Shown one piece after another: positions 41,745 to 51,503 of a DNA stretch of 64,000 nt. The notes below the pieces were generated by a model. That model was not told where the DNA came from, did not search any database, and worked only from the letters and a program-made list of their open reading frames with translations. This stretch comes from Cognatazoarcus halotolerans (GTDB lineage: Bacteria; Pseudomonadota; Gammaproteobacteria; Burkholderiales; Rhodocyclaceae): the NCBI RefSeq assembly GCF_009800965.1, contig NZ_WUAF01000012.1, positions 1 to 64,000 on the forward strand, written 5' to 3'. A program made the translations under genes and the position numbers. The stretch's first letter is position 1; each line of letters opens with the position of its first letter.

Positions 41745-43673
41745 ATGGGAAAGATCATTGGTATTGACCTCGGCACCACCAACAGCTGCGTCTCCGTGAT
41801 GGAAGGCGGCAAGCCGAAGGTCATCGAGAACTCCGAAGGCGCCCGCACAACGCCGTCAGTAGTCGCCTATGCCGAAGACGGCGAGATTCTGACCGGCGCA
41901 CCGGCCAAGCGTCAGGCCGTGACCAACGCCAAGAACACGCTGTTCGCGATCAAGCGCCTGATCGGCCGGCGCTTCGAAGAGAAGGAAGTGCAAAAGGACA
42001 TCGATCTGATGCCCTACTCGATCGCCAAGGCGGACAATGGCGACGCCTGGGTCGAGGTGCGCGGCAAGAAGATTGCCCCGCCGCAGGTTTCCGCCGAAGT
42101 GCTGCGCAAGATGAAGAAAACCGCTGAGGACTACCTGGGCGAAGAAGTGACCGAAGCCGTCATCACGGTGCCGGCCTATTTCAACGACAGCCAGCGCCAG
42201 GCGACCAAGGATGCGGGCAAGATCGCCGGCCTGGAAGTGAAGCGCATCATCAACGAACCGACTGCTGCCGCGCTCGCCTTCGGCATGGACAAGAAGCCGG
42301 GCGACTCCAAGATCGCAGTATATGACCTCGGCGGCGGCACCTTCGACATCTCGATCATCGAGATCGCCGACATCGACGGCGAACACCAGTTCGAAGTGCT
42401 GGCTACCAACGGCGACACCTTCCTCGGCGGCGAGGATTTCGACCAGCGCATCATCGATTACATCGTCACCGAGTTCAAGAAGGACCAAGGCGTCGATCTC
42501 AAGAACGACGTGCTTGCGCTGCAGCGTCTCAAGGAAGCCGCCGAGAAGGCCAAGATCGAGTTGTCGTCCGGTAGCCAGACGGAAGTCAATCTGCCGTACA
42601 TCACCGCGGACGCCACCGGACCGAAGCACCTGGCGGTGAAGATCACCCGCGCCAAGTTCGAGTCTCTGGTCGAGGATCTGGTTGCGCGCACCATCGAACC
42701 CTGCCGCGTGGCCCTGAAGGACGCCGGCGTGAAGATCACCGACATCGACGACGTGATTCTCGTCGGTGGCCAGACCCGCATGCCCAAGGTGCAGGAGAAG
42801 GTCAAGGAGTTCTTCGGCAAGGAACCGCGCAAGGACGTCAACCCCGACGAAGCCGTGGCAGTAGGCGCTTCGATTCAGGGCGGCGTGCTGCAGGGTGAAG
42901 TCAAGGACGTGCTGCTGCTCGACGTGACCCCGTTGTCGCTGGGTATCGAGACGCTCGGCGGCGTAATGACCAAGCTCATCCAGAAGAACACGACGATCCC
43001 GACCAAGGCCAGCCAGGTGTTCTCGACCGCCGAGGACAACCAGAGCGCAGTGACCATCCACGTGCTGCAGGGCGAGCGCGAGATTGCCAGCGGCAACAAG
43101 AGCCTGGGGCAGTTCAACCTGAGCGACATCCCGCCATCGCCGCGCGGCATGCCGCAGATCGAGGTGACCTTCGACATCGACGCCAACGGTATCCTCCACG
43201 TGTCGGCCAAGGACAAGGCGACCGGCAAGGAGAACAAGATCACCATCAAGGCCAACTCGGGTCTGTCGGACGAGGAAGTCGAGCGCATGGTGCAGGATGC
43301 GGCGGCGCACGCCGAGGAAGACAAAAAGACGCACGAACTGGTCGACGCACGCAACCAGCTCGACGGATTGGTACATTCGGCGAAGAAGGCAGTGGCCGAG
43401 CACGGCGACAAGGTCGGCGCCGACGAAAAGGCCAAGATCGAGGAAGCCATCAAGGAAGCCGAAGAAGCCATCAAGGGCAACGACAAGGCTGCAATCGATG
43501 CCAAGAGCGAGGCGCTCGCCCAGGCCAGCCAGAAGCTCGGTGAGCACATGTATGCACAGGCTCAGGCCGAGGCTGGCCAGCCGCAGGGCGAAGGCAGCTC
43601 GCAGGGCAGCAAGAAGGCCGACGACGCCGATGTGGTAGATGCGGAGTTCACCGAAGTGAAGGACCAGAAGTAA
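41745..43673 (+). CDS. dnaK: Hsp70 chaperone DnaK
   Basis: The product is 642 aa. The ATPase domain starts [18 protein letters not shown] and includes [13 protein letters not shown] and [13 protein letters not shown]. The linker and substrate-binding domain ([17 protein letters not shown]) and a helical lid follow, then the C-terminal Gly/Gln/Ser-rich tail ending [13 protein letters not shown]. GrpE and DnaJ are encoded on either side. AAGGAA precedes the ATG. Codon use is strongly biased, as expected of a highly expressed gene. Confidence 0.98.
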   Translation: MGKIIGIDLGTTNSCVSVMEGGKPKVIENSEGARTTPSVVAYAEDGEILTGAPAKRQAVTNAKNTLFAIKRLIGRRFEEKEVQKDIDLMPYSIAKADNGDAWVEVRGKKIAPPQVSAEVLRKMKKTAEDYLGEEVTEAVITVPAYFNDSQRQATKDAGKIAGLEVKRIINEPTAAALAFGMDKKPGDSKIAVYDLGGGTFDISIIEIADIDGEHQFEVLATNGDTFLGGEDFDQRIIDYIVTEFKKDQGVDLKNDVLALQRLKEAAEKAKIELSSGSQTEVNLPYITADATGPKHLAVKITRAKFESLVEDLVARTIEPCRVALKDAGVKITDIDDVILVGGQTRMPKVQEKVKEFFGKEPRKDVNPDEAVAVGASIQGGVLQGEVKDVLLLDVTPLSLGIETLGGVMTKLIQKNTTIPTKASQVFSTAEDNQSAVTIHVLQGEREIASGNKSLGQFNLSDIPPSPRGMPQIEVTFDIDANGILHVSAKDKATGKENKITIKANSGLSDEEVERMVQDAAAHAEEDKKTHELVDARNQLDGLVHSAKKAVAEHGDKVGADEKAKIEEAIKEAEEAIKGNDKAAIDAKSEALAQASQKLGEHMYAQAQAEAGQPQGEGSSQGSKKADDADVVDAEFTEVKDQK

Positions 43674-43711
43674 GCCAGGACGACCGCATATACAGCGACT
43701 CTGAAACACCC

Positions 43712-43755
43712 GGCCGGGCCGTTCGGTGCGAAGCGCACCGCACGGCTCGGCCTTT
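43712..43755 (+). terminator. Long stem-loop between dnaK and dnaJ
   Basis: From 43712 to 43752 the sequence folds into a stem of about 19 pairs with one mismatch and one G-U pair around a 3-nt AAG loop (core CGGTGCG-AAG-CGCACCG), followed by TTT then GC. It looks like an intrinsic terminator but lies inside the operon, 22 nt before dnaJ. It could cause partial termination or protect dnaK mRNA, lowering dnaJ relative to dnaK. Confidence 0.65.
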
Positions 43756-43777
43756 GCACAAGTGAACCAGAACAACC

Positions 43778-44899
43778 ATGGCGAAAAGGGATTACTACGA
43801 GGTTCTCGGCCTGAATCGGGATGCCGGGGACGACGATATCAAGAAGGCCTACCGCAAGCTGGCCATGAAACACCATCCGGATCGAAACCCGGACAGCAAG
43901 GACGCCGAAGAGAAATTCAAGGAAGCCAAGGAAGCCTACGAAGTATTGTCGGACCCCGACAAGAAGGCGGCCTATGATCGATACGGCCATGCCGGTGTCG
44001 ATCCATCGATGGGTGGAGGCGGCGCCGGCCAGGGATTCGATGGCTTCGGAGATGCGTTCAGCGACATTTTCGGCGACATCTTCGGCGGGGGCGGGCGCGG
44101 ACGTTCGAACGTCTATCGCGGTGCGGATCTGCGCTACAACCTCGAGATTTCGCTCGAAGAAGCCGCCCGAGGCGCCGAAAAGACAATTCGCATTCCGACC
44201 CTCGACAACTGCGACACCTGCCATGGCAGCGGTGCGAAGCCTGGCACCCAGCCGAAGCCTTGCACCACCTGTGGCGGCGCCGGTCAGGTCCGTATCCAGC
44301 AGGGTTTCTTTTCGATCCAGCAGACCTGCCCGAAATGCCACGGCTCGGGCCGCATCATTCCGGAACCCTGCTCGGCGTGCGGCGGCGCTGGACGCGTCAA
44401 GCGGCAGAAGACACTAGAGGTCAAGATCCCGGCCGGCATCGACGACGGCATGCGGTTGCGTCACGGCGGGCACGGAGAACCAGGCATCAATGGCGGCCCC
44501 GCCGGCGATCTCTATGTCGAGATCCACATCAAGTCACACCCGGTCTTCCAGCGCGACGGCGACGATCTGCATTGCGAGATGCCTGTCAGCTTCGCCACGG
44601 CTGCGCTGGGCGGCGAAATCGAGATTCCGACGCTGGACGGGATGGCTCGGATCAAGGTTCCGAACGAAACGCAAAGCGGCAAGGTTTTCCGCCTTCGCGG
44701 CAAGGGTATCCGCAACGTGCGCAGCCATGCGCCCGGTGATCTGCTTTGTCATGTAGTCGTCGAGACGCCGGTCAAGCTGACAGACCGGCAGAAGGAACTG
44801 CTGCGGGAATTCGATGAGATCTCAAACAGCAACGCGGATCGGCACAATCCAAAGGCAAAGTCCTGGATGGACAAGGTGAAGGACTTCTTCGGCGGGTAA
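43778..44899 (+). CDS. dnaJ: Chaperone DnaJ
   Basis: The product is 373 aa, type I DnaJ. The J domain has HPD in [10 protein letters not shown] Gly/Phe-rich linker ([20 protein letters not shown]) follows. Four CxxCxGxG zinc repeats are seen ([32 protein letters not shown]), then the C-terminal client-binding domains. It stimulates DnaK ATPase. The Shine-Dalgarno is weak. Confidence 0.97.
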   Translation: MAKRDYYEVLGLNRDAGDDDIKKAYRKLAMKHHPDRNPDSKDAEEKFKEAKEAYEVLSDPDKKAAYDRYGHAGVDPSMGGGGAGQGFDGFGDAFSDIFGDIFGGGGRGRSNVYRGADLRYNLEISLEEAARGAEKTIRIPTLDNCDTCHGSGAKPGTQPKPCTTCGGAGQVRIQQGFFSIQQTCPKCHGSGRIIPEPCSACGGAGRVKRQKTLEVKIPAGIDDGMRLRHGGHGEPGINGGPAGDLYVEIHIKSHPVFQRDGDDLHCEMPVSFATAALGGEIEIPTLDGMARIKVPNETQSGKVFRLRGKGIRNVRSHAPGDLLCHVVVETPVKLTDRQKELLREFDEISNSNADRHNPKAKSWMDKVKDFFGG

Positions 44900-44923
44900 C
44901 GCCGGGCCTTCCGGATGGGCTCC

Positions 44924-44946
44924 CGGGGGGAACGATCGCCCCCCCG
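44924..44946 (+). terminator. Possible terminator after dnaJ
   Basis: CGGGGGG pairs with CCCCCCG (7 bp, 9-nt loop) 25 nt after the dnaJ stop, followed by CTTGAATCTC. The T-tract is poor, so efficiency is doubtful. The rest of the 185-bp gap to the next gene holds nothing else I recognise. Confidence 0.4.
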
Positions 44947-45084
44947 CTTGAATCTCCCGCTACGCTGAAAACGCCGGTCGTCGGCCCTCATGCCACGATC
45001 GGCGCGCGGGTTCTGAGCTTCGTCACGGCGAAGGTGCATACTCGCCCTCCCTGCACCTCGACCAACCACGCACTCAGGCCTGCC

Positions 45085-46221
45085 ATGCCCGCGATAGGAT
45101 TCAAGAGATATCTGCTCACGGCTGCTTTCGCATTGATGTCTGCCGTCGGCCTGCATGCCGAGGAAGGCATCAGCGCCAGCCATATCCTGCTCGGACAGAC
45201 CGGCGCTGCCAGCGGCCCGCTTGCGCAGCTGAGCGGAGAGTACCTGGGCGGCGCCAGGCTCTATTTCGACAAGGTAAATGCCTCAGGCGGCATCAATGGC
45301 CGACGGGTGGAATTGCGTACCCTCGACGACGGCTACCAACCCGAACGCGCGTTGCAGAACGCCCGCAAGCTGATCGACGAGGATCGCGTATTTGCGCTCT
45401 TCGGCTGTTTTGGAACCGGCCCGAGCCAACAGGTGATTCCACTTGCCGCGGAACGCGGTGTACCATTCTTTGCACCCTACACAGGCGCAGACAGCCTGCG
45501 CGAAAAGCCCCGCCGGGGGGTGTTTCACGTGCGTGCCTCGTATAGGCAGGAGATCGAGAAGATCCTCGATCATCTCTCCGGAACAGGGGTACGCTCGATC
45601 GCCATTGTTCACCATGCGGACGCATTCGGTGAATTCGGCATGAATGCGGCCGTGCAAGCGCTCGCAGAACGTTCGCTGAAACCTGTGGCGATCGTTCCGA
45701 TCGAGGCCAGTGGTGAAAACGCGACCGCCGTCGCCACCCGGATAGCGACAATCAATCCCGCCGCGGTCATCCTCGTCACGGCGGGTAACAGCTCGAGCGC
45801 TTTCGTACGCAGGCTCATGGCCACCGACGCAAGACCAATGATCTATGGATTGTCGGTAATCAGCAGCAGCCAGTTGAGCCATGACCTTGGGGAACTTGCA
45901 CATGGCCTGGTCATTTCGCAGGTAGTGCCGTCACCTTATCGCTTCGAAAGCCCTGTTGCGAACGAATACCGCAACGTGGCAAAACTGGCGAAGAGCCCAC
46001 TCAGCTATGCCGCCCAGGAAGGTTACATGGCGGCCAAGATATTCTCGGAGGCGCTGCGCCGGGCCGGGCCGGATCTTGACCGAGCACGCTTGGTATCAGC
46101 GCTCGAAAGCATCAACAAATGGGATCTGGGTGGCTGGACGGTCGATTTCACGTCGCGTCGGCGGGCAGCCTCGGACTACGTCGATCTCGTGGTGATCAGT
46201 CGCAGCAGTTTCGCGCCCTGA
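45085..46221 (+). CDS. Branched-chain amino acid-type ABC transporter substrate-binding protein
   Basis: The product is 378 aa from the ATG giving MPAIGFKRYLLTAAFALMSAVGLHAEEG, which supplies a signal peptide cleaved near HAEEG. The mature protein follows the LivJ/LivK type I periplasmic fold: ILLGQTGAASGP, YFDKVNASGGINGRRVELRTLDDGYQPERALQNARKLI, and FGCFGTGPSQQVIPLAAERGVPFFAPYTGA. No permease or ATPase genes lie beside it, so it is an orphan binding protein that may serve a distant transporter or a sensor. Ligand unknown. Confidence 0.85.
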   Translation: MPAIGFKRYLLTAAFALMSAVGLHAEEGISASHILLGQTGAASGPLAQLSGEYLGGARLYFDKVNASGGINGRRVELRTLDDGYQPERALQNARKLIDEDRVFALFGCFGTGPSQQVIPLAAERGVPFFAPYTGADSLREKPRRGVFHVRASYRQEIEKILDHLSGTGVRSIAIVHHADAFGEFGMNAAVQALAERSLKPVAIVPIEASGENATAVATRIATINPAAVILVTAGNSSSAFVRRLMATDARPMIYGLSVISSSQLSHDLGELAHGLVISQVVPSPYRFESPVANEYRNVAKLAKSPLSYAAQEGYMAAKIFSEALRRAGPDLDRARLVSALESINKWDLGGWTVDFTSRRRAASDYVDLVVISRSSFAP

Positions 46222-46257
46222 CATCGCTGACTTGCGACGCGGCCGGCCTCGGCCACT

Positions 46258-46974
46258 TCACCCGGCCGCGATCCGCTCCAATGCGCTGAGATCGGCTGAA
46301 AAATGAAATTGGCCGCGGGATGCCGGTCCGAGCACGTTCTCGCGCTTCAATGCAGCAAGTACACGGCTCGCGGTTTCCACGGAAATGCCCAGCATGGCGC
46401 CAAGATCCTCGACCCCGAAGCGAAACACCTCGTCGCACGAATTTGATCTTCTCAGGCGCAACAACAGCCGCGCCATCCGTACCCGCGCGGAACCGCTGCC
46501 GGCGGCCAGCTCGGACAACCAGGCGCCGGACTCACGCAACGCCGCCTGATACTTCTCGAAAATACGTCGGCGCAGCGCCTCGTTCTTCTCGGCAAGCGAG
46601 CAGATCAGCGACGAAGGAATCCGACAAGCCCGGACTTCGCCAAGTGTGATGCCCGAACATGAGTACGGCTCGTCCGAAAAAGCCTCGAGACCAGCAAGGT
46701 CTCCGGGTTTGAGCACACCCACGATGCGACGATCACCATTCGCGAGATAGCGGATCAGCTTGATCGCCCCCTCCCGTACCGTATAGACGGCATCCGGCAG
46801 GGCTCCCTGGTGAAAGACCACACTTGAAGCAGGGAAACTCAGGTCATCGAGCTTGCAGGCAATCGGCTCAATGTCCGCTTGGTCGAGGACCGAAAACAAT
46901 GCGTCGCTGCGAACCTGACAGGTCGAGCAATCGCTGTGGCCCAGCCATTCTGATCGAATCTTGACGTATCTCAT
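46258..46974 (-). CDS. Crp/Fnr-family transcriptional regulator
   Basis: The product is 238 aa from the ATG giving MRYVKIRSEWLGHSDCSTC. An N-terminal cNMP-like beta roll (about 45-140; PASSVVFHQGALPDAVYTVREGAIKLI...) and dimer helix precede a C-terminal winged helix with VEDLGAMLGISVETASRVLAAL, a typical Crp/Fnr recognition helix (E..SR). Cys16 and Cys19 (DCSTCQVRSDALF) align with two of FNR's cluster ligands, but the third N-terminal Cys is not there. An FNR-like cluster is therefore doubtful. It is convergent with the binding-protein gene. Confidence 0.88.
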   Translation of the reverse strand: MRYVKIRSEWLGHSDCSTCQVRSDALFSVLDQADIEPIACKLDDLSFPASSVVFHQGALPDAVYTVREGAIKLIRYLANGDRRIVGVLKPGDLAGLEAFSDEPYSCSGITLGEVRACRIPSSLICSLAEKNEALRRRIFEKYQAALRESGAWLSELAAGSGSARVRMARLLLRLRRSNSCDEVFRFGVEDLGAMLGISVETASRVLAALKRENVLGPASRGQFHFSADLSALERIAAG

Positions 46975-47027
46975 TTCAACCAAAACGGGGCGCCACATCG
47001 CACCCCGCGGATAGATTGGTCCGGCAT

Positions 47028-48413
47028 TCAGGCGCGCCGCCAGACAGTCCCCTGCGCACCATCCTCAAGGACTATGCCAGCTGCCAACAGTTCCGCGCGA
47101 ATGCGATCCGCTTCGCCAAAATCACGTGCCTTCTTCGCTTGCGCACGACATGCGATACGAGCCTCGATCTCGGAAGAACTCAATCCGCATTCATCCCCAC
47201 CCGCTGCCGACTGTAGATAGCTCGCCGGATCTCTCTGCAGCAGACCAACGATACCGCCGAGCGCCCTCAGCTGGGACGCCAACGCGGGAGACCGCGTCCG
47301 ATTGACCTCACCGGCAAGGTCAAACAGTACCGCCACAGCCTCCGCAGTATTGAAATCATCGTCCATCGCCGCCGCAAAACGCCGACCGTGGGGCTCCTCA
47401 AAGTCCGCGGCGACAGCCGCCGCCGGAACGTTTCTGAGCGCGGTATACAGTCGATCGAGTGCGTTTCGCGCGTCCTCAAGATGCGTGTCGGAATAATTGA
47501 GCGGACTACGATAGTGCGCGCGGATGATGAAGAAGCGCAGCACCTCAGCATCAAACCGTTTGAGTACGTCCCGGATAGTGAAAAAATTTCCGAGCGACTT
47601 CGACATCTTTTCGTTGTCGACCCGCACGAATCCGTTGTGCATCCAGTAGTTCACGAAGGTGCAACCGTTTGCGCCCTCGCTCTGAGCTATTTCGTTTTCG
47701 TGGTGCGGAAACTGCAGATCCTGCCCCCCGCCGTGAATATCGAAATGAGCACCGAGCAACTCGGAACTCATCGCAGAGCATTCGATATGCCATCCAGGCC
47801 GCCCTGCCCCCCAGGACGACGGCCACTTGACCTCCTCAGGCTCGTCTTCCCTGGCATGTTTCCACAGGACGAAATCGAGCGGATCCTGCTTGTCGGACGC
47901 TACATCGACCCGTTCGCCAGCACGCAGGTCGTCAAGCGATTTTCCCGACAAGCGCCCGTAACCGTCGAACTTCCGTACCGAAAAGCAAACGTCGCGGTTT
48001 GCGGCGAGGTAAGCCAGGCCACGCGCCTCGAGCCTGGAGATCATGCTTTGCATCTGCGGTACGAATTCGGTCGCCCGCGGCTCATGCTCCGGACTTTGCA
48101 CCCCGAGCGCCGCACAGTCTTCGTGCATTGCGGCAATGAAACGGTCGGTCAGGGAACGCACCGTCTCACCGTTTTCCTGCGCCCTTCGGATGATCTTGTC
48201 GTCAATGTCCGTGATATTCCGTACGTAGGTGACATCGAAGCCCGACGTCCGCAACCATCTCGCGACGACGTCGAAGGTCACCAGGACACGCGCATGACCG
48301 AGGTGGCAATAGTCGTAGACCGTCATCCCGCAGACGTACATCCTGACTTTTCCAGGCTCAATTGACGAGAATTTTTCCTTTTCCCTGGTCAGCGTGTTAA
48401 AAATACTGAGCAT
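47028..48413 (-). CDS. cysS: Cysteinyl-tRNA synthetase
   Basis: The product is 461 aa from the ATG giving [15 protein letters not shown]. It is a class I synthetase with the HIGH-type motif [13 protein letters not shown], the zinc/cysteine ligands (CGMTVYDY..., [19 protein letters not shown]), and KMSKSLGN for ATP binding. It is essential for translation. It lies downstream of the divergent TPR gene and ends 53 nt before the Crp/Fnr gene. Confidence 0.97.
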   Translation of the reverse strand: MLSIFNTLTREKEKFSSIEPGKVRMYVCGMTVYDYCHLGHARVLVTFDVVARWLRTSGFDVTYVRNITDIDDKIIRRAQENGETVRSLTDRFIAAMHEDCAALGVQSPEHEPRATEFVPQMQSMISRLEARGLAYLAANRDVCFSVRKFDGYGRLSGKSLDDLRAGERVDVASDKQDPLDFVLWKHAREDEPEEVKWPSSWGAGRPGWHIECSAMSSELLGAHFDIHGGGQDLQFPHHENEIAQSEGANGCTFVNYWMHNGFVRVDNEKMSKSLGNFFTIRDVLKRFDAEVLRFFIIRAHYRSPLNYSDTHLEDARNALDRLYTALRNVPAAAVAADFEEPHGRRFAAAMDDDFNTAEAVAVLFDLAGEVNRTRSPALASQLRALGGIVGLLQRDPASYLQSAAGGDECGLSSSEIEARIACRAQAKKARDFGEADRIRAELLAAGIVLEDGAQGTVWRRA

Positions 48414-48466
48414 TGCACACAGCTCCACTAAGGAGTTGATACGATTGACTTAAATCCTGAACGCAA

Positions 48467-48489
48467 GCGGGCCCCGAATCGAGGCCCGC
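48467..48489. other. Inverted repeat in the cysS/TPR intergenic region
   Basis: GCGGGCC and GGCCCGC (7 bp) flank a 9-nt spacer in the 202-bp divergent gap. There is no T-tract in either direction that would make it a convincing terminator. It could lie in the cysS 5' leader. Role unknown. Confidence 0.45.
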
Positions 48490-48531
48490 GTGTACTCGTG
48501 CCATTTTCCGCCCCCATCACCGAACGCTTGA

Positions 48532-48561
48532 TTGTGAGGGCGTTTACCTTGTTGGTAAAAT
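48532..48561 (+). promoter_or_regulatory. Candidate promoter with overlapping palindrome, TPR gene
   Basis: TTGTGA and TAAAAT are separated by 18 bp, about 55 nt before the TPR protein start. The perfect inverted repeat TTTACC-ttgtt-GGTAAA (48543-48559) overlaps the spacer and -10, a position typical of a repressor operator. Found by eye. Confidence 0.45.
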
Positions 48562-48615
48562 GCTGCGTTGATTCTTCCAAATAGCGAACCGGCACGTTCT
48601 GGCCATAATATCACA

Positions 48616-49635
48616 ATGAAAATTCGCTCCTTCCTGCATCAAGCCGTGCCGTTTCTGGCGGCCGCGTGCTTCTCCCTGACCGTTTACGCGAATCCGGCAG
48701 ACGTACAGTTACTGCTGAAACAAGGCCAGTTTTCAAAAGCACTGGACAGTGCCGATCGCCTCCTGGCGGCACAACCAAAGGATCCTCAGCTGCGCTTTCT
48801 GCGGGGCGTCGCCCTCACCGAGTTGGGACGACCGACCGAGGCAATCGCCGCGTTCCAGGCCCTGACGACCGATTTCCCTGAATTGCCCGAGCCGTACAAC
48901 AATCTGGCCGTGCTCTATGCCCAGCAGAAGCAGTTCGACAAGGCCAAGAGCGCTCTTGAAATGGCAATTCGGACCCACCCTGCCTACGCGACAGCCCATG
49001 AGAACCTCGGAGACGTCTACGCCCGGCTCGCGAACGAAGCGTACAACAAGGCCTTGCAGATCGATTCGGCCAATGTCGGCGCCCAGACCAAGCTCGCGCT
49101 GATTCGCGAATTGATCACCGCGTCATCGAAGTCAGGCGCAACTGCGGTAGCAGCCGCCCGACCACAAACTGTCGAGCCCGCGCCTGCGGCGAGCACGGCG
49201 GCGCGCGAACCCGTCGCAACGGTGAAAGCCGAGGCCCCGGCCGCGTCTGCCAGACCGACCCCGTCACAGGTAGTTGCTGCGCCTGCATCGGCCGAAGACG
49301 AACAGGCCGTCCAAAAGGCCGTCAGGAGCTGGGCTTCAGCGTGGTCCCGCAAGGACGTGCGCGCCTATCTCGCATCGTATGACCGCGACTTCAAGACTCC
49401 CGGCGGTCGCAGCCGCAAGGCCTGGGAAGACGAACGTAGTCAGCGGGTCGGAAAGCCCGGCACGATCTCCGTCGAGCTGGAGAATCTGAGTGTCAAGGTC
49501 GATGGGGACCGCGCAGAGGCCCGTTTCCGCCAGCATTACAACTCGAATAATTTCGACGCATCGACCACGAAACGATTGCTTCTCATCAAACGGAGCAACC
49601 AGTGGCGCATTCAGCAGGAAATCGTTGGTGGTTGA
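48616..49635 (+). CDS. Periplasmic TPR protein with C-terminal NTF2-like (Cds6-type) domain
   Basis: The product is 339 aa from the ATG giving MKIRSFLHQAVPFLAAACFSLTVYANP, a clear signal peptide. Residues about 25-165 contain four TPR units (LLLKQGQFSKALDSADRLL, LRGVALTELGRPTEAIAAFQ, YNNLAVLYAQQKQFDKAKSALEMAI, AHENLGDVYARL). An Ala/Pro-rich linker follows, then a roughly 105-residue domain (VRSWASAWSRKDVRAYLASYDRDF...) of NTF2-like type, like the C-terminal domain of some L,D-transpeptidases. The next gene encodes such an enzyme with the same domain, so a role in cell-wall cross-linking is inferred. Confidence 0.8.
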   Translation: MKIRSFLHQAVPFLAAACFSLTVYANPADVQLLLKQGQFSKALDSADRLLAAQPKDPQLRFLRGVALTELGRPTEAIAAFQALTTDFPELPEPYNNLAVLYAQQKQFDKAKSALEMAIRTHPAYATAHENLGDVYARLANEAYNKALQIDSANVGAQTKLALIRELITASSKSGATAVAAARPQTVEPAPAASTAAREPVATVKAEAPAASARPTPSQVVAAPASAEDEQAVQKAVRSWASAWSRKDVRAYLASYDRDFKTPGGRSRKAWEDERSQRVGKPGTISVELENLSVKVDGDRAEARFRQHYNSNNFDASTTKRLLLIKRSNQWRIQQEIVGG

Positions 49636-50848
49636 CTCGTTTCGTTTCACGTTGATCCGCGTGCCAATCTCGCGTCTTCTGTTCATTGGCGCATTGCTCG
49701 CGGCATGTGGCATGCCGGCGGTCGCGGGTCCGAGCACCGCGATTTCAGATGGAGGCCCCGAAGCCGCTCTCGAGGCGATTTTCCTGGATATCGAGAACAA
49801 CCGCCTCGACAGTGCCCTGACACGCACGGAAACCCTGCTCAAGTACTATCCGAACTTTCGCCTCGGACATCTCATCAAGGGTGATTTGCTACTCTCACAC
49901 GCGGGCGCCTTGAAGCGGTTCGGAAATGTCGACGGCGCATCACGCGAAAATCTTGATGGCTTGAGAGCCGAGGCCATCGCCCGTCTTCGGGGTTATCGCG
50001 ACAGACCCAAGACAAATTCCGTACCCCGTTACCTCCTGGAAATGTCCCCCGGCCAGGCCTATGCCGTTGTAGTGGACACGAAACGCTCGCGGCTTTACGT
50101 CTACCGCAATGACAAGGGCAAACCCCGATTCGTCGCCGACTATTACGTCACCCACGGCAAGGCCGGTTCCGACAAATGGAGGGAAGGCGACAAGCGCACG
50201 CCGATCGGGGTCTACCACGTAACTTCCGCCATCCCTGGCGACAAACTCGCCGATCTCTATGGCAGCGGCGCCTTTCCGCTCAATTATCCAAACGAGTGGG
50301 ACAAACGGGAGAAACGTACGGGACACGGAATCTGGCTCCATGGAACGCAGAGTGACACCTATTCGAGACCCCCGTTGGCATCTGACGGTTGCGTCGTGTT
50401 GGCGAACCAGGACTTCAACGCGCTCTCCAATTACGTGACACCGGGTGAGACCCCCGTCATCATCAGTGATCAGGTCGAATGGTTGAGTCTCGACAGCTGG
50501 CAAGCGGAGCGTTCGGCGCTCAACAAGGCAATCGAATCATGGCGCCGCGACTGGGAGAGCCGCGATACGGACCGCTATCTCACACACTACGCGAGCAGCT
50601 TTCACAGTGATCAGCAAGACAGAACCGCCTGGGCCAAATCCAAACGTCAGATCAATGCAAGCAAGGATTGGGTGAAGGTCAGGCTCAATGAACTGAGCAT
50701 GTTCCGCAACCCCGGAAGTGAAGAAATGGTAGTGGTCACGTTCAGGCAGGACTACCAGAGCAACAATCTGAACGACTCTTTGCGCAAGCGGCAATACTGG
50801 ATCAAGGAGCAGGGGCAATGGAAGATCGCCTACGAAGGCCCCGCCTGA
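49628..50848 (+). CDS. L,D-transpeptidase (YkuD family) with Cds6-like C-terminal domain
   Basis: The product is about 406 aa. The likely start is GTG 49628, with AGGA 8 nt upstream, overlapping the previous stop. A signal peptide follows (ISRLLFIGALLAACGMPAVAG). The YkuD domain (about 145-275) contains AYAVVVDTKRSRLYVYR and the catalytic motif HGT...PLASDGCVVL with His and Cys. The last 110 residues form the NTF2-like domain shared with the neighbouring TPR protein. Such enzymes make 3-3 peptidoglycan cross-links or attach proteins to it. Confidence 0.85.
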   Translation: MVDSFRFTLIRVPISRLLFIGALLAACGMPAVAGPSTAISDGGPEAALEAIFLDIENNRLDSALTRTETLLKYYPNFRLGHLIKGDLLLSHAGALKRFGNVDGASRENLDGLRAEAIARLRGYRDRPKTNSVPRYLLEMSPGQAYAVVVDTKRSRLYVYRNDKGKPRFVADYYVTHGKAGSDKWREGDKRTPIGVYHVTSAIPGDKLADLYGSGAFPLNYPNEWDKREKRTGHGIWLHGTQSDTYSRPPLASDGCVVLANQDFNALSNYVTPGETPVIISDQVEWLSLDSWQAERSALNKAIESWRRDWESRDTDRYLTHYASSFHSDQQDRTAWAKSKRQINASKDWVKVRLNELSMFRNPGSEEMVVVTFRQDYQSNNLNDSLRKRQYWIKEQGQWKIAYEGPA

Positions 50849-50914
50849 CTTGACTCAAGATCAATACCAACGCCGTACGCCCGAAACAGGCCCCGCATTC
50901 CCGAGGACATTCAC

Positions 50915-51487
50915 ATGAAGAACTTTCTGGCCACCAGCTTGCTGGCTGGTTTCGCCTTTGCTGCGGCTGCTGCCAATCCCGTGGTCGAATTGGAAACTTC
51001 CGCAGGCTCCATGTCGATCGAACTCTATCCCGAAAAGGCCCCTGGAACCGTAGAGAACTTTCTGAACTACGCCCGCAGCGGCTTCTATGCGGGAACCGTG
51101 TTTCATCGCGTGATCGATGGATTCATGATCCAGGGCGGTGGTTTCGACGCCAACATGAAGGAAAAGCCGACCCGGGAGCCCATCCGGAACGAGGCGAAGA
51201 ACGGTCTGCACAACCAGATCGGAACGATCGCCATGGCGCGAACGCGTGATCCGCACTCGGCGGCAGCGCAGTTTTTCATCAACCTGGTAGATAACCCGTC
51301 ACTCGACTATCCGTCCTTCGATGGGTGGGGCTATGCAGTATTCGGCAAGGTCACAAAGGGGCTGGAGGTGGTGCGTCAGATCGGCAAGGTCAAGACAACT
51401 ACTGTCGGTTACTACCAGGACGTACCCGCCCAACCGGTCGTCATCAAGTCGGTACGCATCATCGAAGATGTCAAAGCCGACAAATAA
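50915..51487 (+). CDS. ppiA: Periplasmic peptidyl-prolyl cis-trans isomerase (cyclophilin)
   Basis: The product is 190 aa with an N-terminal signal peptide ([22 protein letters not shown]). The cyclophilin core contains [33 protein letters not shown] and the C-terminal [14 protein letters not shown]. It catalyses proline isomerisation in exported proteins. It is 16 nt upstream of ppiB, and the two look like a tandem duplicate with different locations. Confidence 0.93.
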   Translation: MKNFLATSLLAGFAFAAAAANPVVELETSAGSMSIELYPEKAPGTVENFLNYARSGFYAGTVFHRVIDGFMIQGGGFDANMKEKPTREPIRNEAKNGLHNQIGTIAMARTRDPHSAAAQFFINLVDNPSLDYPSFDGWGYAVFGKVTKGLEVVRQIGKVKTTTVGYYQDVPAQPVVIKSVRIIEDVKADK

Positions 51488-51503
51488 CCCTACGGAGATC
51501 AAC

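Noticed and set aside
41856-43775. A 639-codon minus-strand open frame opposite dnaK
   Set aside because: Well-known type of antisense frame over dnaK caused by its biased codon use; no independent support.
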